A stretch of 64,000 bases of DNA from CAZUGA01 sp964619885 (lineage in GTDB: Bacteria; Pseudomonadota; Gammaproteobacteria; Methylococcales; UBA1147): NCBI GenBank assembly GCA_964619885.1, contig CAZUGA010000011.1, positions 1-64,000 of the forward strand, read 5' to 3'. Made by a program: the position numbers and the translations under genes. The notes under the pieces were generated by a model. It worked only from the letters and a program-made list of their open reading frames with translations, searched no databases and was not told where the DNA came from. This document shows positions 26,958 to 37,561 of the stretch, piece by piece (within the stretch, counting starts at the first letter, position 1; each line of letters begins with the position of its first letter).

Positions 26958-27412
26958 GACCGGTCAATCCCTATTTCTGGACAAATGATTAATATCATAT
27001 CATTACAATTTCGAGGCACTCAAATGAGAAAATTGTAGTAATTTTTCTTGTAGATTAACTGTAGTACAATTAGAAATCCGGTTGGTTGACGAAGACTAGG
27101 GGAAAGCCAGTATTGCAACAAAAGAGGACCTGGTTGTTCCATATTAAACAAGGCATCGCCGTTAAAAGCCGATTGAAAGCAGCCAATAATTTCCTGCCCT
27201 ACTGTGACGAAAATAACTATACTTGGTTTCTTTGACTGACCCCTTTTTTAGCGGATAATTAGCCAAGAACCATCTAGGACTGCAAATATTAAACGTTGAT
27301 AGAATTTTCCAGCTTAGACTCAATTTATCGATAGGATATTTTTTAGCTGAGCTAAGATTATTCGATTGTAACATAATCCATAACACACCAAATGATGGGG
27401 CATAATAAGACA
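26958..27412. other. AT-rich intergenic region upstream of pcnB
   Basis: About 455 bases between the divergent pcnB and a small membrane-protein gene. A minus-strand open frame at 27162-27413 and a plus-strand frame of about 48 codons ending near 27235 look non-conserved and are not called. No promoter with both boxes could be assigned by eye. Confidence 0.5.
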
Positions 27413-27646
27413 ATGAAATTCAAAGCCATTTTAGATGAATTGATAGCTACACCATTGTTGACAAGTTTGTTTATCGTTGATTTCTCGATCCTCCTGTTCC
27501 ATAGACCTCCGGTTATTGTTTCAATCTTGATGCTTGGCGGATTGGTTGCATTGGCGATGTACTTCGGACAAAAATTTGCCGTATTTAACATTACTACACG
27601 GCCATCTCAATTTGGCGGCGGAGAGCGCACACCGGATAGTCCATAG
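27413..27646 (+). CDS. Small two-helix membrane protein, unknown
   Basis: 77 residues from ATG 27413 (MKFKAILDELIATPLL); ATGs at 27392 and 27395 are alternatives. Two hydrophobic segments (about 16-30 and 36-52) with a polar C-terminal tail suggest an inner-membrane hairpin. No family recognised. It stands before the RDD gene on the same strand, about 110 bases apart. Confidence 0.45.
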   Translation: MKFKAILDELIATPLLTSLFIVDFSILLFHRPPVIVSILMLGGLVALAMYFGQKFAVFNITTRPSQFGGGERTPDSP

Positions 27647-27757
27647 TCGCAACCTAAAGCTAGTTTGGATCGTCAATTGCCCGATGCAATATTACCGAGA
27701 AAGAATGATTATGGACACCACTATTAACGTCATTCGTCATCACTAGCCTGGCTTCGG

Positions 27758-28222
27758 ATGCCGAAAGATCCAAATCTTAACGGAAATACCGCGCCCAGCC
27801 TGTCCCGCCGATTGGCAGCAATCCTATATGATTCGCTGCTACTGGCAGGCATCCTTTTCGTAGCTACGGCAATCATCTTGCCGTTGAACGGCGGCCATGC
27901 TTTCAACGCCGGGCAATACGCCTATCCGGGATATTTGTTGATCGTCAGCTTCTTTTTTTTCGCCTGGTTTTGGACCCACGGGGGCCAAACACTTGGAATG
28001 CGAGCCTGGAAAATCAAACTGTCAACTGAATCCGGGCAAAATGTCAATTGGTTGCAATCGCTGGTACGATTTGTCGCAGCTATTTTATCTTGGACTACAT
28101 TTGGCATGGGCTTTGTTTGGATACTATTCGACCCAAAAAATAACAGTTGGCACGATCTCGCGTCGAATACCCGACTGACTCGAATATTCGAATCGGGTTG
28201 TCGAGTGTCCGATCCCGATTAG
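27758..28222 (+). CDS. RDD-family membrane protein
   Basis: 154 residues. The family motif is in LSRRLAAILYDSLLL near residue 20, followed by GQTLGMRAWKIKL and the terminal NSWHDLASNTRL. Three membrane segments are visible. Some RDD proteins are linked to ion or osmolyte transport; no specific substrate is inferred. RDD genes are commonly next to lptF/lptG in this class, as here. It is convergent with lptG, with only 2 bases between stop codons. Confidence 0.88.
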   Translation: MPKDPNLNGNTAPSLSRRLAAILYDSLLLAGILFVATAIILPLNGGHAFNAGQYAYPGYLLIVSFFFFAWFWTHGGQTLGMRAWKIKLSTESGQNVNWLQSLVRFVAAILSWTTFGMGFVWILFDPKNNSWHDLASNTRLTRIFESGCRVSDPD

Positions 28223-28224
28223 TC

Positions 28225-29289
28225 TCAATAAATTCTACGGGTAAGAATCAATGCCAAGATAAAGAAAACGCCGCCCGGAATTATCGCTGCTGCGAATGGA
28301 TCAAGGTGATATACCAAGCCTATATGGCCGACCAACCGATCAATCAATATAAATCCCAAACCGATTACAACCCCGATCATGACCCGCTGCCCCATACTCA
28401 TAGTTCGACTAACGTTGAGTATGAACGGCACCGTAATCAAGAGCATAACTAAGGTCACAAAGGGGTTAATAATCCGCCCCCAAAGCGCCAATTCAAATTG
28501 CTCGGACTGCTGACCGTTGTCCTGCAAAAACTGTATATATTTCGCCAAACCGTAGACCGATAAATTATCAGGCCGAACCACTACAACACTCAACAGTTCG
28601 GGGTCGATTTCCGAATTCCAAATACTTCGACCGGTCTTGGCGACAATTACGCGATCGGGTCTAATTTCGGTTTCTTCACGCTGATCCAATAGCCATTTTC
28701 CATCATCGTAGGTCGCTCTATCCGCATGCGATAATGATTCTAGCTGCTGATTATCATCTAGTTTATAAATACTGATATCGCCCAAACTATTGCGGTCGTA
28801 AATCTGTCTAATGTTGATAAACGAATTTCCGTCGCGAGTCCAAAATCCATAGATCGACCACGAAGCAACTTGATCGTTCTGCGCCGTCGCTTTAAATTCC
28901 TTGGCCCAGCGCTCGCTAATCGGCGCAATCAACTCTCCAACAATCAACGCGATAGCAACAAGGACCAGCCCTGCTCGCATGACCGCCCAAATGATATGGA
29001 ATACAGAAATTCCCGCGGAACGCATGGCTACTATTTCGCGGTTATTCGCCATGGAACCCATGCTGAACATCGTACCAACCAAGGCCGCAGATGGAAACAA
29101 ATCGTAAAATACGCGCGGCGATGTCAAAGCCACGTACATGAAAATCTTTTTAAGACCATAACTCCCCTTCCCCAACGCTCGCAATTCGTCAGCCAACGTA
29201 AAAAAGTCAACCAGTGCAACCAGAATAACCGCGCAAACAAACGTTCCCTTGAAGATCTCGATTGCAATATAACGATTTAGAACACCCAT
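28225..29289 (-). CDS. lptG: LPS export permease LptG
   Basis: 354 residues of the YjgP/YjgQ permease family. An N-terminal membrane pair (LNRYIAIEIFKGTFVCAVILVAL), a periplasmic beta-jellyroll domain (about 125-255) and C-terminal membrane helices (FVTLVMLLITVPFIL) are seen. With LptF and the LptB dimer it extracts LPS from the inner membrane. It starts 19 bases after lptF. lptB, lptA and lptC are elsewhere in the window. Confidence 0.95.
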   Translation of the reverse strand: MGVLNRYIAIEIFKGTFVCAVILVALVDFFTLADELRALGKGSYGLKKIFMYVALTSPRVFYDLFPSAALVGTMFSMGSMANNREIVAMRSAGISVFHIIWAVMRAGLVLVAIALIVGELIAPISERWAKEFKATAQNDQVASWSIYGFWTRDGNSFINIRQIYDRNSLGDISIYKLDDNQQLESLSHADRATYDDGKWLLDQREETEIRPDRVIVAKTGRSIWNSEIDPELLSVVVVRPDNLSVYGLAKYIQFLQDNGQQSEQFELALWGRIINPFVTLVMLLITVPFILNVSRTMSMGQRVMIGVVIGLGFILIDRLVGHIGLVYHLDPFAAAIIPGGVFFILALILTRRIY

Positions 29290-29308
29290 TTGAATATATT
29301 CAGCGTGA

Positions 29309-30463
29309 TTAGTAGGAACCGTTCAACCGCTCGCTACGGCCACTCAGAAACCGTAAACACCATGTCCATCCAAGACCTCGGATCAATAACACAGCTGCCA
29401 AGACCAACATCAGCATGTAGACCCACCAATAGCCTAATACTATTGGGATTTTGCCGCCGATAAGCCAGCTCTGGGCGATACTCAACAGGTTTTTGTAGAT
29501 TAGGAATACTAGAAACGCCATCATTATATTTCCGTACACGCCGCCGCGCGGAGAGACTTTAGCCAACGGAACCGCCAGTATAGATAAAATCAACATACCA
29601 AGCGGAATGGAAACTCGTTTATGAAATTCAGCAATTTCGGAGGGATCTTCCGATTCCCATAACTCCGTACTTGATTTGGCTTCGCGTTGCCAATTTATCG
29701 AAATTTCCGCGTTCTCCCCGATCGCCACAGCGTATTCGCTGAATTCTGTGATCTCAAATTCCGCATCGCCCGGATTACCTTGGTAACGATGACCGTTCAC
29801 CAATACCAAGAATCTAACATTCTCAACGACTTTGACGTAACCACGCTTGGACAATACGATGCTCAGTTCGCCATCCTTTCGGTGCTGAACGAAAATATTA
29901 TGCATTTGGTTATCGCTACTAATCTCTTCAACATAAAAAACAATGTCACCGCGGCTATACTCATTGAAACGACCTGCAACCAACAACCTCAAGTCCGATG
30001 TCTGGCGCTCCTTGAGAAGAACTAACGTGGTTTGCTTGACCGTCCACGGCATCACCTGCATTGACAAAACTGCGCCCATTATTGCCAATGGAACAACTAG
30101 CAATAGCACATAAAGGTACATTCGTAACGTACCCACGCCGCTAGCGGCTAATGCAGCCATTTCATTGTCACGATACATCCGACCCAGTACGATCAACACC
30201 GACGCAAACATTGCTGACGGCAGCAAATAGATAGCTACGGAAATGAGTTTAAGGCTGACCAATAACGCGATCGTTTCGTTTGCGATTTCACCGGTAAAGG
30301 CTTTTTGCAATATACTCGCAAACTGTTTGCTTATCAGTATCAATAATAGGACGCCGATCACAGCGACGAAGGTTTTCATCAATTCTGACGTAATCATTCG
30401 CGCCAAAACCGGCAAAAACCCCTGGGACCGATTTTCAAAATTTACCGGCGAATCTTCCTTCAT
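29309..30463 (-). CDS. lptF: LPS export permease LptF
   Basis: 384 residues. The family pattern appears after an unusual polar N-terminal extension of about 20 residues: MITSELMKTFVAVIGVLLLI, then RMYRDNEMAALAASGVG with its coupling helix, a periplasmic domain (about 150-275) and RVSIPLGMLILSILAVPL. It pairs with LptG. It is divergent from pepA, about 220 bases apart. A start at the internal ATG before ITSELMKTF would give the usual family length. Confidence 0.95.
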   Translation of the reverse strand: MKEDSPVNFENRSQGFLPVLARMITSELMKTFVAVIGVLLLILISKQFASILQKAFTGEIANETIALLVSLKLISVAIYLLPSAMFASVLIVLGRMYRDNEMAALAASGVGTLRMYLYVLLLVVPLAIMGAVLSMQVMPWTVKQTTLVLLKERQTSDLRLLVAGRFNEYSRGDIVFYVEEISSDNQMHNIFVQHRKDGELSIVLSKRGYVKVVENVRFLVLVNGHRYQGNPGDAEFEITEFSEYAVAIGENAEISINWQREAKSSTELWESEDPSEIAEFHKRVSIPLGMLILSILAVPLAKVSPRGGVYGNIMMAFLVFLIYKNLLSIAQSWLIGGKIPIVLGYWWVYMLMLVLAAVLLIRGLGWTWCLRFLSGRSERLNGSY

Positions 30464-30575
30464 CTCATCAAATTAAAGAATAAATTTAAATCGGCAAGGC
30501 CCAATAATTCGTCGCAAATCGGCTTATGAGCGGTAACCAAGACTAAATTTCGGCTACCACCGCGACGCAATCCGC

Positions 30576-30581
30576 TATAAT
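30576..30581 (+). promoter_or_regulatory. Consensus -10 box upstream of pepA
   Basis: TATAAT lies 106 bases upstream of the pepA ATG. No convincing -35 is present at normal spacing, so this is only a candidate sigma-70 promoter element. Confidence 0.3.
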
Positions 30582-30686
30582 CGCTCCAGATTTGATTTCG
30601 CATGCGCATCTAAATGCGCCAACTATTAGCAGGACCCATGATTTTTATTCAACGCAAAAAAACAACCGTCTAAAAAAGGAAACACC

Positions 30687-32177
30687 ATGCAATACTCGAC
30701 ATATAACGGCCCAATAAAGCAAAAAACCTGCGATTGCCTCATAGTAGGTTTTTACGAAAGCAAGCTATTATCCGAGTCCGCACAGACCATTGACCAAGAT
30801 TGCCAGGGACTAATCGCGCAAATTGTACAGCGTGATAATAAAACCGGTAAAACCGGGGAAACAATCCTGTTAAATTTCGTCCCAGGTATCGACGCGGAGC
30901 GAGTGCTGTTAGTGGGTCTTGGCAAGAAAGATCACACGACCGGCAAAGATTATAGAAAAGCTGTGTCCTCTGCAATCGGGGTTTTGAAAAACTGCGCCGC
31001 GAACAGCGTGATTTTTGCGTTAATCGATGCCGAAGTAAAAGAATATGACACGACCTGGAAGTCTCGCCAAATTGCAGAATTGTGCACATCACTCACGTAT
31101 AAAGTCAATGCGCTAAAATCCGATTCCGACGAAAACTCCAGTGTATCCCAATTGGAAGTTTTTGTGGCGAACGAAGATCAACTCAACGCAGTAGAAACCG
31201 GGCTGAAACAAGGCCATGCTATCGGTGAAGGAATGAATATTGCGAAAAGTCTCGCAGACTTACCGGGAAACGTGTGTACCCCAACATATCTCGCTGAGCA
31301 GTCGATCGCTTTGGGTGAAAAACAAAAAGCAATTTCGGTAAACGTGCTTGAAGAATCCGACATGCAAGAACTGGGAATGGGGGCCCTACTGTCCGTCAGC
31401 AAAGGCAGCCGACAACCTGCAAAACTGATTATCATGGAATACCGCGGCGGCGATAAATCAGATAAACCCATTGCATTGGTCGGTAAAGGTTTGACCTTCG
31501 ATGCCGGAGGCATCTCTCTCAAATCGGCGGGTGGCATGGATGAGATGAAATACGACATGTGCGGGGGGGCTTGTGTCATCGGAACGATGTCGGTGGTCGC
31601 GTCCCTTAAAATGCCGATCAATGTAATTGGCATCGTTGCATCATCGGAAAATCTTCCGGATGGAAACGCCAACAAACCTGGCGATATCGTGACCAGCATG
31701 TCTGGAAAAACTATAGAAATATTGAATACAGACGCGGAAGGCCGACTGATACTTTGTGATGCACTCACTTATGTTGAACGCTATGACCCCGAATATGTTG
31801 TCGACATGGCCACCCTTACTGGCGCTTGCATTGTAGCTCTGGGACGCCATCCTAGTGGGTTGTTGAGCAACGACGACGACCTATGTGGATTGCTCATCAA
31901 AGCAGGAGAAACAGCAGGTGACCGTCTTTGGCGGCTACCACTATGGGATGAATACCAGGATCAGCTGAAATCGAATTTTGCCGATATGGCCAATATCGGC
32001 GGGCCAGACGGAGGAACGATAACAGCCGGGTGCTTCCTCTCGCGCTACACAAAAAACTTCAAATGGGCGCACCTCGACATTGCGGGGACAGCCTGGAAAT
32101 CGGGTAAAGCCAAGGGTGCAACTGGTCGACCGGTTCCACTTTTATCCCAATTTTTGCTGGATCTGATGAACGCTTGA
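30687..32177 (+). CDS. pepA: Leucyl aminopeptidase (M17)
   Basis: 496 residues. The C-terminal catalytic domain has the signature NTDAEGRLIL, KGLTFDAGGISLKS with a metal ligand and catalytic Lys, and KYDMCGGA. It is a di-metal cytosolic hexameric exopeptidase. The E. coli protein also binds DNA in site-specific recombination and carAB regulation; that cannot be inferred here. A good ribosome site (AAAAAGGAAACACC) precedes ATG 30687. pepA-holC-valS is a conserved order. Confidence 0.96.
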   Translation: MQYSTYNGPIKQKTCDCLIVGFYESKLLSESAQTIDQDCQGLIAQIVQRDNKTGKTGETILLNFVPGIDAERVLLVGLGKKDHTTGKDYRKAVSSAIGVLKNCAANSVIFALIDAEVKEYDTTWKSRQIAELCTSLTYKVNALKSDSDENSSVSQLEVFVANEDQLNAVETGLKQGHAIGEGMNIAKSLADLPGNVCTPTYLAEQSIALGEKQKAISVNVLEESDMQELGMGALLSVSKGSRQPAKLIIMEYRGGDKSDKPIALVGKGLTFDAGGISLKSAGGMDEMKYDMCGGACVIGTMSVVASLKMPINVIGIVASSENLPDGNANKPGDIVTSMSGKTIEILNTDAEGRLILCDALTYVERYDPEYVVDMATLTGACIVALGRHPSGLLSNDDDLCGLLIKAGETAGDRLWRLPLWDEYQDQLKSNFADMANIGGPDGGTITAGCFLSRYTKNFKWAHLDIAGTAWKSGKAKGATGRPVPLLSQFLLDLMNA

Positions 32178-32260
32178 ATTAATTCCCAACGCGGTAAAAT
32201 GAATATAAGTTAGCGGAAAACACACGGAATCAAGTTCACTTATCTAAACATCTCAACAGC

Positions 32261-32692
32261 ATGTCAAGGGTTGATTTCTACATATTGCAATCGAACGATA
32301 GCCATATCTTACTGAATTTCGCTTGCCGCTTAACCGAAAAGGCCTATCGAATGAAACACTGTATTTTCATTCGAACCGAATCGTTGCATCAACGGAAGCT
32401 TATCGATGATTTATTATGGACTTTTCGTCCGGGCAGCTTCGTACCACACGATATTTGGAATGGAAGCAACGATCAACCCGCTCCGGTTTTGGTCGGCTGC
32501 GATATTAATCCACCAACGAATTACAAAACCGTGTTAAACCTGGCGCCGACTTTGGCCCATGAACCCTGCCAATTCGAACGTATTATTGAAATCGTGAACC
32601 AGACAGAAACAATAAGAAATTCTGCCCGGCAGCGCTATCGAGAATACCAAGGCAGAGGGTACACAATGTCAACCCACGATATTCAATCCTAA
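32261..32692 (+). CDS. holC: DNA polymerase III chi subunit
   Basis: 143 residues. The start RVDFYILQSNDSHILLNFACRL and the segments LDDLLWTFRPGSFVPHD-like (here DDLLWTFRPGSFVPHDI) and CQFERIIEIV are typical of HolC. It links the clamp-loader psi subunit to single-stranded DNA-binding protein. Its place between pepA and valS confirms the call. There is no strong Shine-Dalgarno before ATG 32261. Confidence 0.92.
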   Translation: MSRVDFYILQSNDSHILLNFACRLTEKAYRMKHCIFIRTESLHQRKLIDDLLWTFRPGSFVPHDIWNGSNDQPAPVLVGCDINPPTNYKTVLNLAPTLAHEPCQFERIIEIVNQTETIRNSARQRYREYQGRGYTMSTHDIQS

Positions 32693-32840
32693 AAATACAT
32701 GCCTAACCAAAAATCTCGGGCCAGCATACAAAAAACCGCTATTATTTTCCAAATTTGGCATGCTATGAATAATTGTTATGCACGCGAATATTCTGTAGAT
32801 CTTGTATAAAATCAAGAACCAGATCAGATTGCGGTCAACA

Positions 32841-32870
32841 TTGACACTATTCATGTCAAACCGGTATTAA
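32841..32870 (+). promoter_or_regulatory. Candidate sigma-70 promoter of valS
   Basis: TTGACA at 32841-32846 and TATTAA at 32865-32870 with an 18-base spacer, about 60 bases upstream of the valS start. The -35 box is consensus and the -10 has one or two mismatches. Confidence 0.45.
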
Positions 32871-32929
32871 ACCGCTAACAACGTCGAATTAAGGTTAATC
32901 GACAAGAAACATAAACTATCAATTCACCC

Positions 32930-35689
32930 ATGGATAAAACTTACAATCCCCACTCAATCGAGAAACATTGGTACCAGACTTGGGAGGAAAATGGATATTT
33001 TGCCCCAAGCGCTGGCGAAACAGCATATTGCATCATGATCCCCCCCCCAAATGTTACCGGTAGCCTGCACATGGGGCACGCATTTCAAGACACAATCATG
33101 GACGCATTGATCCGTTACCACCGCATGAAGGGTGAAAATACTTTGTGGCAAGCCGGAAGCGACCACGCGGGAATCGCGACTCAAATGGTTGTTGAACGCC
33201 AATTAGCGGGCGAAGGCCAGTCTAGACATGATCTGGGCCGACAAGCATTTATCGAACGGGTATGGCAGTGGAAGGAACATTCCGGCAATACCATTACTCG
33301 ACAATTGAGACGAATGGGATCTTCGTTAGACTGGTCGCGTGAGCGATTCACTATGGATGCTGGTCTATCCAAAGCGGTTTGTGAAGTCTTCGTACAATTG
33401 CACCGGGAAGGACTTATTTACCGGGGTAAACGATTGGTTAACTGGGATCCGGTGTTGCATACGGCGGTTTCGGATCTGGAAGTTATATCAACCGAATCCA
33501 ATGGCAATATGTGGCACATGCGATATCCGTTAGCCGATAACAGTGCCCACCTGATCGTCGCCACGACCCGTCCCGAAACTATGCTGGGTGATTCAGCAGT
33601 AGCTGTCCATCCCGCTGACGAGCGCTATCAGCACCTTATTGGGCAAACCGTTAGACTGCCATTGGCGAATCGAAACATACCCGTTATCGCCGACGAATAC
33701 GTAGACCCACAGTTTGGATCCGGCTGTGTCAAGATTACGCCGGCTCACGATTTTAACGATTACGAGGTGGGGAAACGACACGGTTTACCGTTGATCAACA
33801 TCTTCACAAAAGATGCCAAGCTTAACGACAACGCGCCCCCAGAGTACCAAGGCTTGGATCGATTTGAAGCTCGCAAACGAATCCTTGAAGAGCTCGAAAA
33901 TCAAGGTCTTCTGGAAAAAACCGACAAACATAACTTGATGATTCCCAAGGGCGATCGTTCCGGGGCCATTATCGAACCTTTATTAACGGACCAGTGGTTC
34001 GTCAAAGCCAAACCACTCGCTGAACCAGCAATTCAGGCAGTGGAAGATGGACGCATACGTTTCGTCCCAGCCAATTGGGATAAAACCTATTTTGAATGGA
34101 TGCGCAACATTGAAGATTGGTGTATCAGCCGCCAAATTTGGTGGGGCCATAGAATTCCAGCTTGGTACGATGAAGCCGGTAATGTCTACGTCGCCCATAA
34201 TGAGGATGAAGTTCGCCAGCAATATGGACTCGGACCCGAAGAAAAATTACGCCAAGACGAAGACGTACTCGATACCTGGTTCTCATCGGCACTTTGGCCT
34301 TTTTCAACCCTAGGTTGGCCAGATAAGACTCCGGAATTAACCCAATTTTATCCTACCAGTGTATTGGTAACCGGATTCGATATCATATTTTTCTGGGTTG
34401 CCAGAATGATCATGATGGGAATGAAATTCATGGGAGACATTCCATTCAAGGAGATTTATATACACGGTTTGGTGCGCGATGCGGAAGGCCAAAAAATGTC
34501 CAAATCCAAAGGCAACATTCTTGACCCGCTGGATCTTATCGACGGAATCGATCTGGAGGAGCTAGTAACAAAACGCACTTCTGGACTGATGCAACCGCAG
34601 ATGGCAACGAAAATCGAAAAAGCAACGCGCAAACATTTTCCAGACGGGATTCCTTCGTTCGGTACTGATGCATTGCGTTTTACCTTCGCATCACTCGCAT
34701 CCACCGGGCGCGATATCCGCTTTGATATGGGCCGGATTGAAGGCTATCGCAACTTTTGCAACAAACTATGGAACGCTACGCGCTTTGTATTGATGAATAC
34801 CGAGGCACACGACACTGGAGTAGAAAATGAAAATTGCCAATATAGCTTAGCTGATAGATGGATCCGCTCGCGATTAAAATCTGCGGAAAAAACCACCATC
34901 AACGCATTGAATAATTACCGATTAGACCTGGCCGCTCAAGCAATATATGACTTTGTTTGGAACGAATATTGCGATTGGTATCTGGAATCTGCAAAAGTCG
35001 TCCTACAAAACGCCGACGAAGCGGCTGCCCGAGGAACCCGGAAAACCTTAGTCTCGGTACTCGAATCTACATTGCGCTTGGCGCATCCAATCATACCCTT
35101 CATTACCGAAGAAATTTGGCAACGAGTGGCACCATTAGCGGGGAAAATTGGTGATACAATCATGCTACAACCATATCCCGATCCGGATAGATTTATCTCC
35201 GACCAAGCGGCGATTGACGAGATGAGTTGGGTCATGTCATTCGTTTTAGGTATCCGGCGAATACGCGGAGAAATGAATATACCACCGGGAAAACCACTCC
35301 CCGTTTTACTCGAAAACGGAACCGAACAAGATAGACTATTTCTAAAGCGCAATGAACATTTGCTGTACAGCATGGGTCGAATCGAAAGTGCTGCTTGGTT
35401 GGGTTTGGAGGATAACGCCCCGGAATCGGCGATCGCGTTGGTCGAAAATTTGAGGATCCTTATTCCGCTTGGTGGGTTGATCGAAAAAGAAGCAGAGTTA
35501 TCACGCATCAGCAAAGAAATTTTGAAACTTCAAAAAGATCTACCGCGTATTGAAGGCAAGTTGAACAACCCGAAATTTCGTGAAAAAGCACCCAATTCCG
35601 TTATCGAAAAGGAGGAATCGCGACTCAAAGAAATCCGCTTAGCGTTGGAGAGTTTGGAAGCACAGGCTGAAAAAATCCGTAACCTTTAA
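32930..35689 (+). CDS. valS: Valyl-tRNA synthetase
   Basis: 919 residues, close to the usual bacterial length. The class I motifs are PPPNVTGSLHMGHAF (HIGH type) and GQKMSKSKGN (KMSKS). An editing domain (about 190-330) contains TTRPETMLGD. The C-terminal anticodon-binding region ends in a coiled-coil tail (about 850-919, SRISKEILKLQKDLPRIEGK) that contacts tRNA. It charges tRNA-Val. There is no strong Shine-Dalgarno before ATG 32930. Confidence 0.98.
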   Translation: MDKTYNPHSIEKHWYQTWEENGYFAPSAGETAYCIMIPPPNVTGSLHMGHAFQDTIMDALIRYHRMKGENTLWQAGSDHAGIATQMVVERQLAGEGQSRHDLGRQAFIERVWQWKEHSGNTITRQLRRMGSSLDWSRERFTMDAGLSKAVCEVFVQLHREGLIYRGKRLVNWDPVLHTAVSDLEVISTESNGNMWHMRYPLADNSAHLIVATTRPETMLGDSAVAVHPADERYQHLIGQTVRLPLANRNIPVIADEYVDPQFGSGCVKITPAHDFNDYEVGKRHGLPLINIFTKDAKLNDNAPPEYQGLDRFEARKRILEELENQGLLEKTDKHNLMIPKGDRSGAIIEPLLTDQWFVKAKPLAEPAIQAVEDGRIRFVPANWDKTYFEWMRNIEDWCISRQIWWGHRIPAWYDEAGNVYVAHNEDEVRQQYGLGPEEKLRQDEDVLDTWFSSALWPFSTLGWPDKTPELTQFYPTSVLVTGFDIIFFWVARMIMMGMKFMGDIPFKEIYIHGLVRDAEGQKMSKSKGNILDPLDLIDGIDLEELVTKRTSGLMQPQMATKIEKATRKHFPDGIPSFGTDALRFTFASLASTGRDIRFDMGRIEGYRNFCNKLWNATRFVLMNTEAHDTGVENENCQYSLADRWIRSRLKSAEKTTINALNNYRLDLAAQAIYDFVWNEYCDWYLESAKVVLQNADEAAARGTRKTLVSVLESTLRLAHPIIPFITEEIWQRVAPLAGKIGDTIMLQPYPDPDRFISDQAAIDEMSWVMSFVLGIRRIRGEMNIPPGKPLPVLLENGTEQDRLFLKRNEHLLYSMGRIESAAWLGLEDNAPESAIALVENLRILIPLGGLIEKEAELSRISKEILKLQKDLPRIEGKLNNPKFREKAPNSVIEKEESRLKEIRLALESLEAQAEKIRNL

Positions 35690-35843
35690 ACTAGCACCCA
35701 CTAATTTTTCGGTCACTCCAATCACAAGCAGGGATCAGTAGACAACCCAGAGTAGGCTTAACTGGTGGACAAAACACACGAATAATCTACTATTATAGAG
35801 GTTTAATGAACAATTCTATTGGTAACGGAAATTCTTGCCGGAT

Positions 35844-37556
35844 ATGGTAACAGCCGCGAAAACTATGCAACTCCAGGGACTCGCTAAAAGCCTGGTCAAT
35901 GAAGGCCTGCTCGACGAAGCAGATGCACAACGACATGTGGAAGATGCCGCTAAAAAACGGCTGCACCTTGTCACCTATCTGGTTTCCAATGATATATTGG
36001 ATAGCCTTGTTATAGCGAAATACGCGTCGATAGAATTTGGCGTACCGTTGTTTGATCTTGACGCTATCGATTTGGACAGCGCGCCAATCAAATTAGTCAG
36101 CGAACAATTAATCCAGCGCCATCATGCATTGCCGCTATTCAAACGCGGCAACAAGCTTTTTATTGGACTCGCCGACCCGACCAATGTTCAGGCACTGGAT
36201 GAGATCAAGTTTCATACACGTTCTAATACTGAGACCGTACTGGTTGAAGAATCCAAATTAGCCAAAAAGATAGAAACCGCGTTAGACGAAGCGGACACAT
36301 CAATGGCGGATCTTTTGGATGAAGATCTGGACAATCTGGAAATCACGGGTGGCGATGAGGCACCAGCAAATGACGATGGCGATACCGATATCGATGACGC
36401 CCCTGTCGTTCGGTTCGTCAACAAGATCTTGCTCGACTCTATTAAGAAAGGAACTTCCGATATACACCTGGAACCTTACGAAAAGAATTTTAGAATAAGA
36501 TTTCGCAATGATGGCATGCTGCACGAAGTAGCAAGCCCTCCGGCAAATTTGGCAAATCGGATTATAGCCCGTATCAAAGTAATGTCGCGCATGGACATCG
36601 CCGAGCGGCGCGTCCCTCAAGATGGCCGTATCAAAATGGCTTTGTCAAAAAATCGAGCGATAGACTTTCGTGTAAACACGTGTCCTACTTTGTTTGGCGA
36701 AAAAATTGTATTGCGTATTTTGGATCCCACCAGCGCACAACTTGGCGTAGAAAAACTGGGATTTGAAGAAGAACAGCAAAAATTGTTTCTCGACGCGATT
36801 GAAAAACCTTATGGGATGATACTGGTAACTGGCCCAACCGGAAGCGGAAAAACGGTATCCCTGTATACCGGTCTTAATATTTTGAATACCGGTGACAGAA
36901 ATATCTCAACTGCCGAAGATCCAGTTGAAATTACGGTACCAGGAATCAACCAGGTTAACATGAATCCCAAGTCTGGAATGACTTTTCCGGTCGCATTGCG
37001 CGCGTTTTTGCGCCAAGATCCGGACATAATTATGGTAGGGGAAATTCGAGATCTAGACACAGCAGAAATCGCAGTTAAAGCAGCACAGACAGGGCATTTA
37101 GTCTTATCAACATTGCATACTAACGATGCGCCGCAGACTTTGAACAGACTAGTGCAGATGGGCGTACCGGCCTATAACATTGCTAGTTCCATATTATTGA
37201 TTATGGCCCAACGTCTGGCCCGCCGCCTGTGTGAACATTGCAAAAAAGAACAAGACGTTCCAGACGATGTTCTAGTCGAAGCTGGGTTTACCAAAGATGA
37301 ACTGGGCTCTTTCACTCTATTCGGACCGGAGGGTTGCGATCAATGCGTAAAAGGTTATAAAGGCCGAGTCGGTATCTATCAAGTGATGCCCATCTCAGAA
37401 AAGATAAACCAGATTATTCTAAACGGCGGCAATGCACTAGAATTAGGAGAACAAGCTAAGGCTGATGGCATTGATGACTTACGGGCATCCGGACTTAAAA
37501 AGATTAAGCAAGGTGTCACTAGCCTAGAAGAAATCGACAGAGTAACTAGAGAATAA
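35844..37556 (+). CDS. pilB: Type IV pilus assembly ATPase PilB
   Basis: 570 residues from ATG 35844; TTG 35835 is an alternative and has better spacing from an upstream GGAA. An N-terminal MshEN-type domain (about 30-150) precedes an acidic linker (EDLDNLEITGGDEAP) and the ATPase core: Walker A GPTGSGKT, Asp-box QDPDIIMVGEIRD, His-box TGHLVLSTLHTNDA. Four cysteines (CEHCKK and CDQC) form the zinc-binding element. It powers pilus extension. It is followed by pilC 5 bases later. Confidence 0.96.
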   Translation: MVTAAKTMQLQGLAKSLVNEGLLDEADAQRHVEDAAKKRLHLVTYLVSNDILDSLVIAKYASIEFGVPLFDLDAIDLDSAPIKLVSEQLIQRHHALPLFKRGNKLFIGLADPTNVQALDEIKFHTRSNTETVLVEESKLAKKIETALDEADTSMADLLDEDLDNLEITGGDEAPANDDGDTDIDDAPVVRFVNKILLDSIKKGTSDIHLEPYEKNFRIRFRNDGMLHEVASPPANLANRIIARIKVMSRMDIAERRVPQDGRIKMALSKNRAIDFRVNTCPTLFGEKIVLRILDPTSAQLGVEKLGFEEEQQKLFLDAIEKPYGMILVTGPTGSGKTVSLYTGLNILNTGDRNISTAEDPVEITVPGINQVNMNPKSGMTFPVALRAFLRQDPDIIMVGEIRDLDTAEIAVKAAQTGHLVLSTLHTNDAPQTLNRLVQMGVPAYNIASSILLIMAQRLARRLCEHCKKEQDVPDDVLVEAGFTKDELGSFTLFGPEGCDQCVKGYKGRVGIYQVMPISEKINQIILNGGNALELGEQAKADGIDDLRASGLKKIKQGVTSLEEIDRVTRE

Positions 37557-37561
37557 ACACC

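Noticed and set aside
27162..27413. 83-codon minus-strand open frame
   Set aside because: Lies in an AT-rich gap, no ribosome site or recognisable domain, and overlaps the start area of a better candidate on the plus strand.
28870..29280. 136-codon plus-strand frame within lptG
   Set aside because: Antisense shadow; composition is unlike a protein and lptG is certain.
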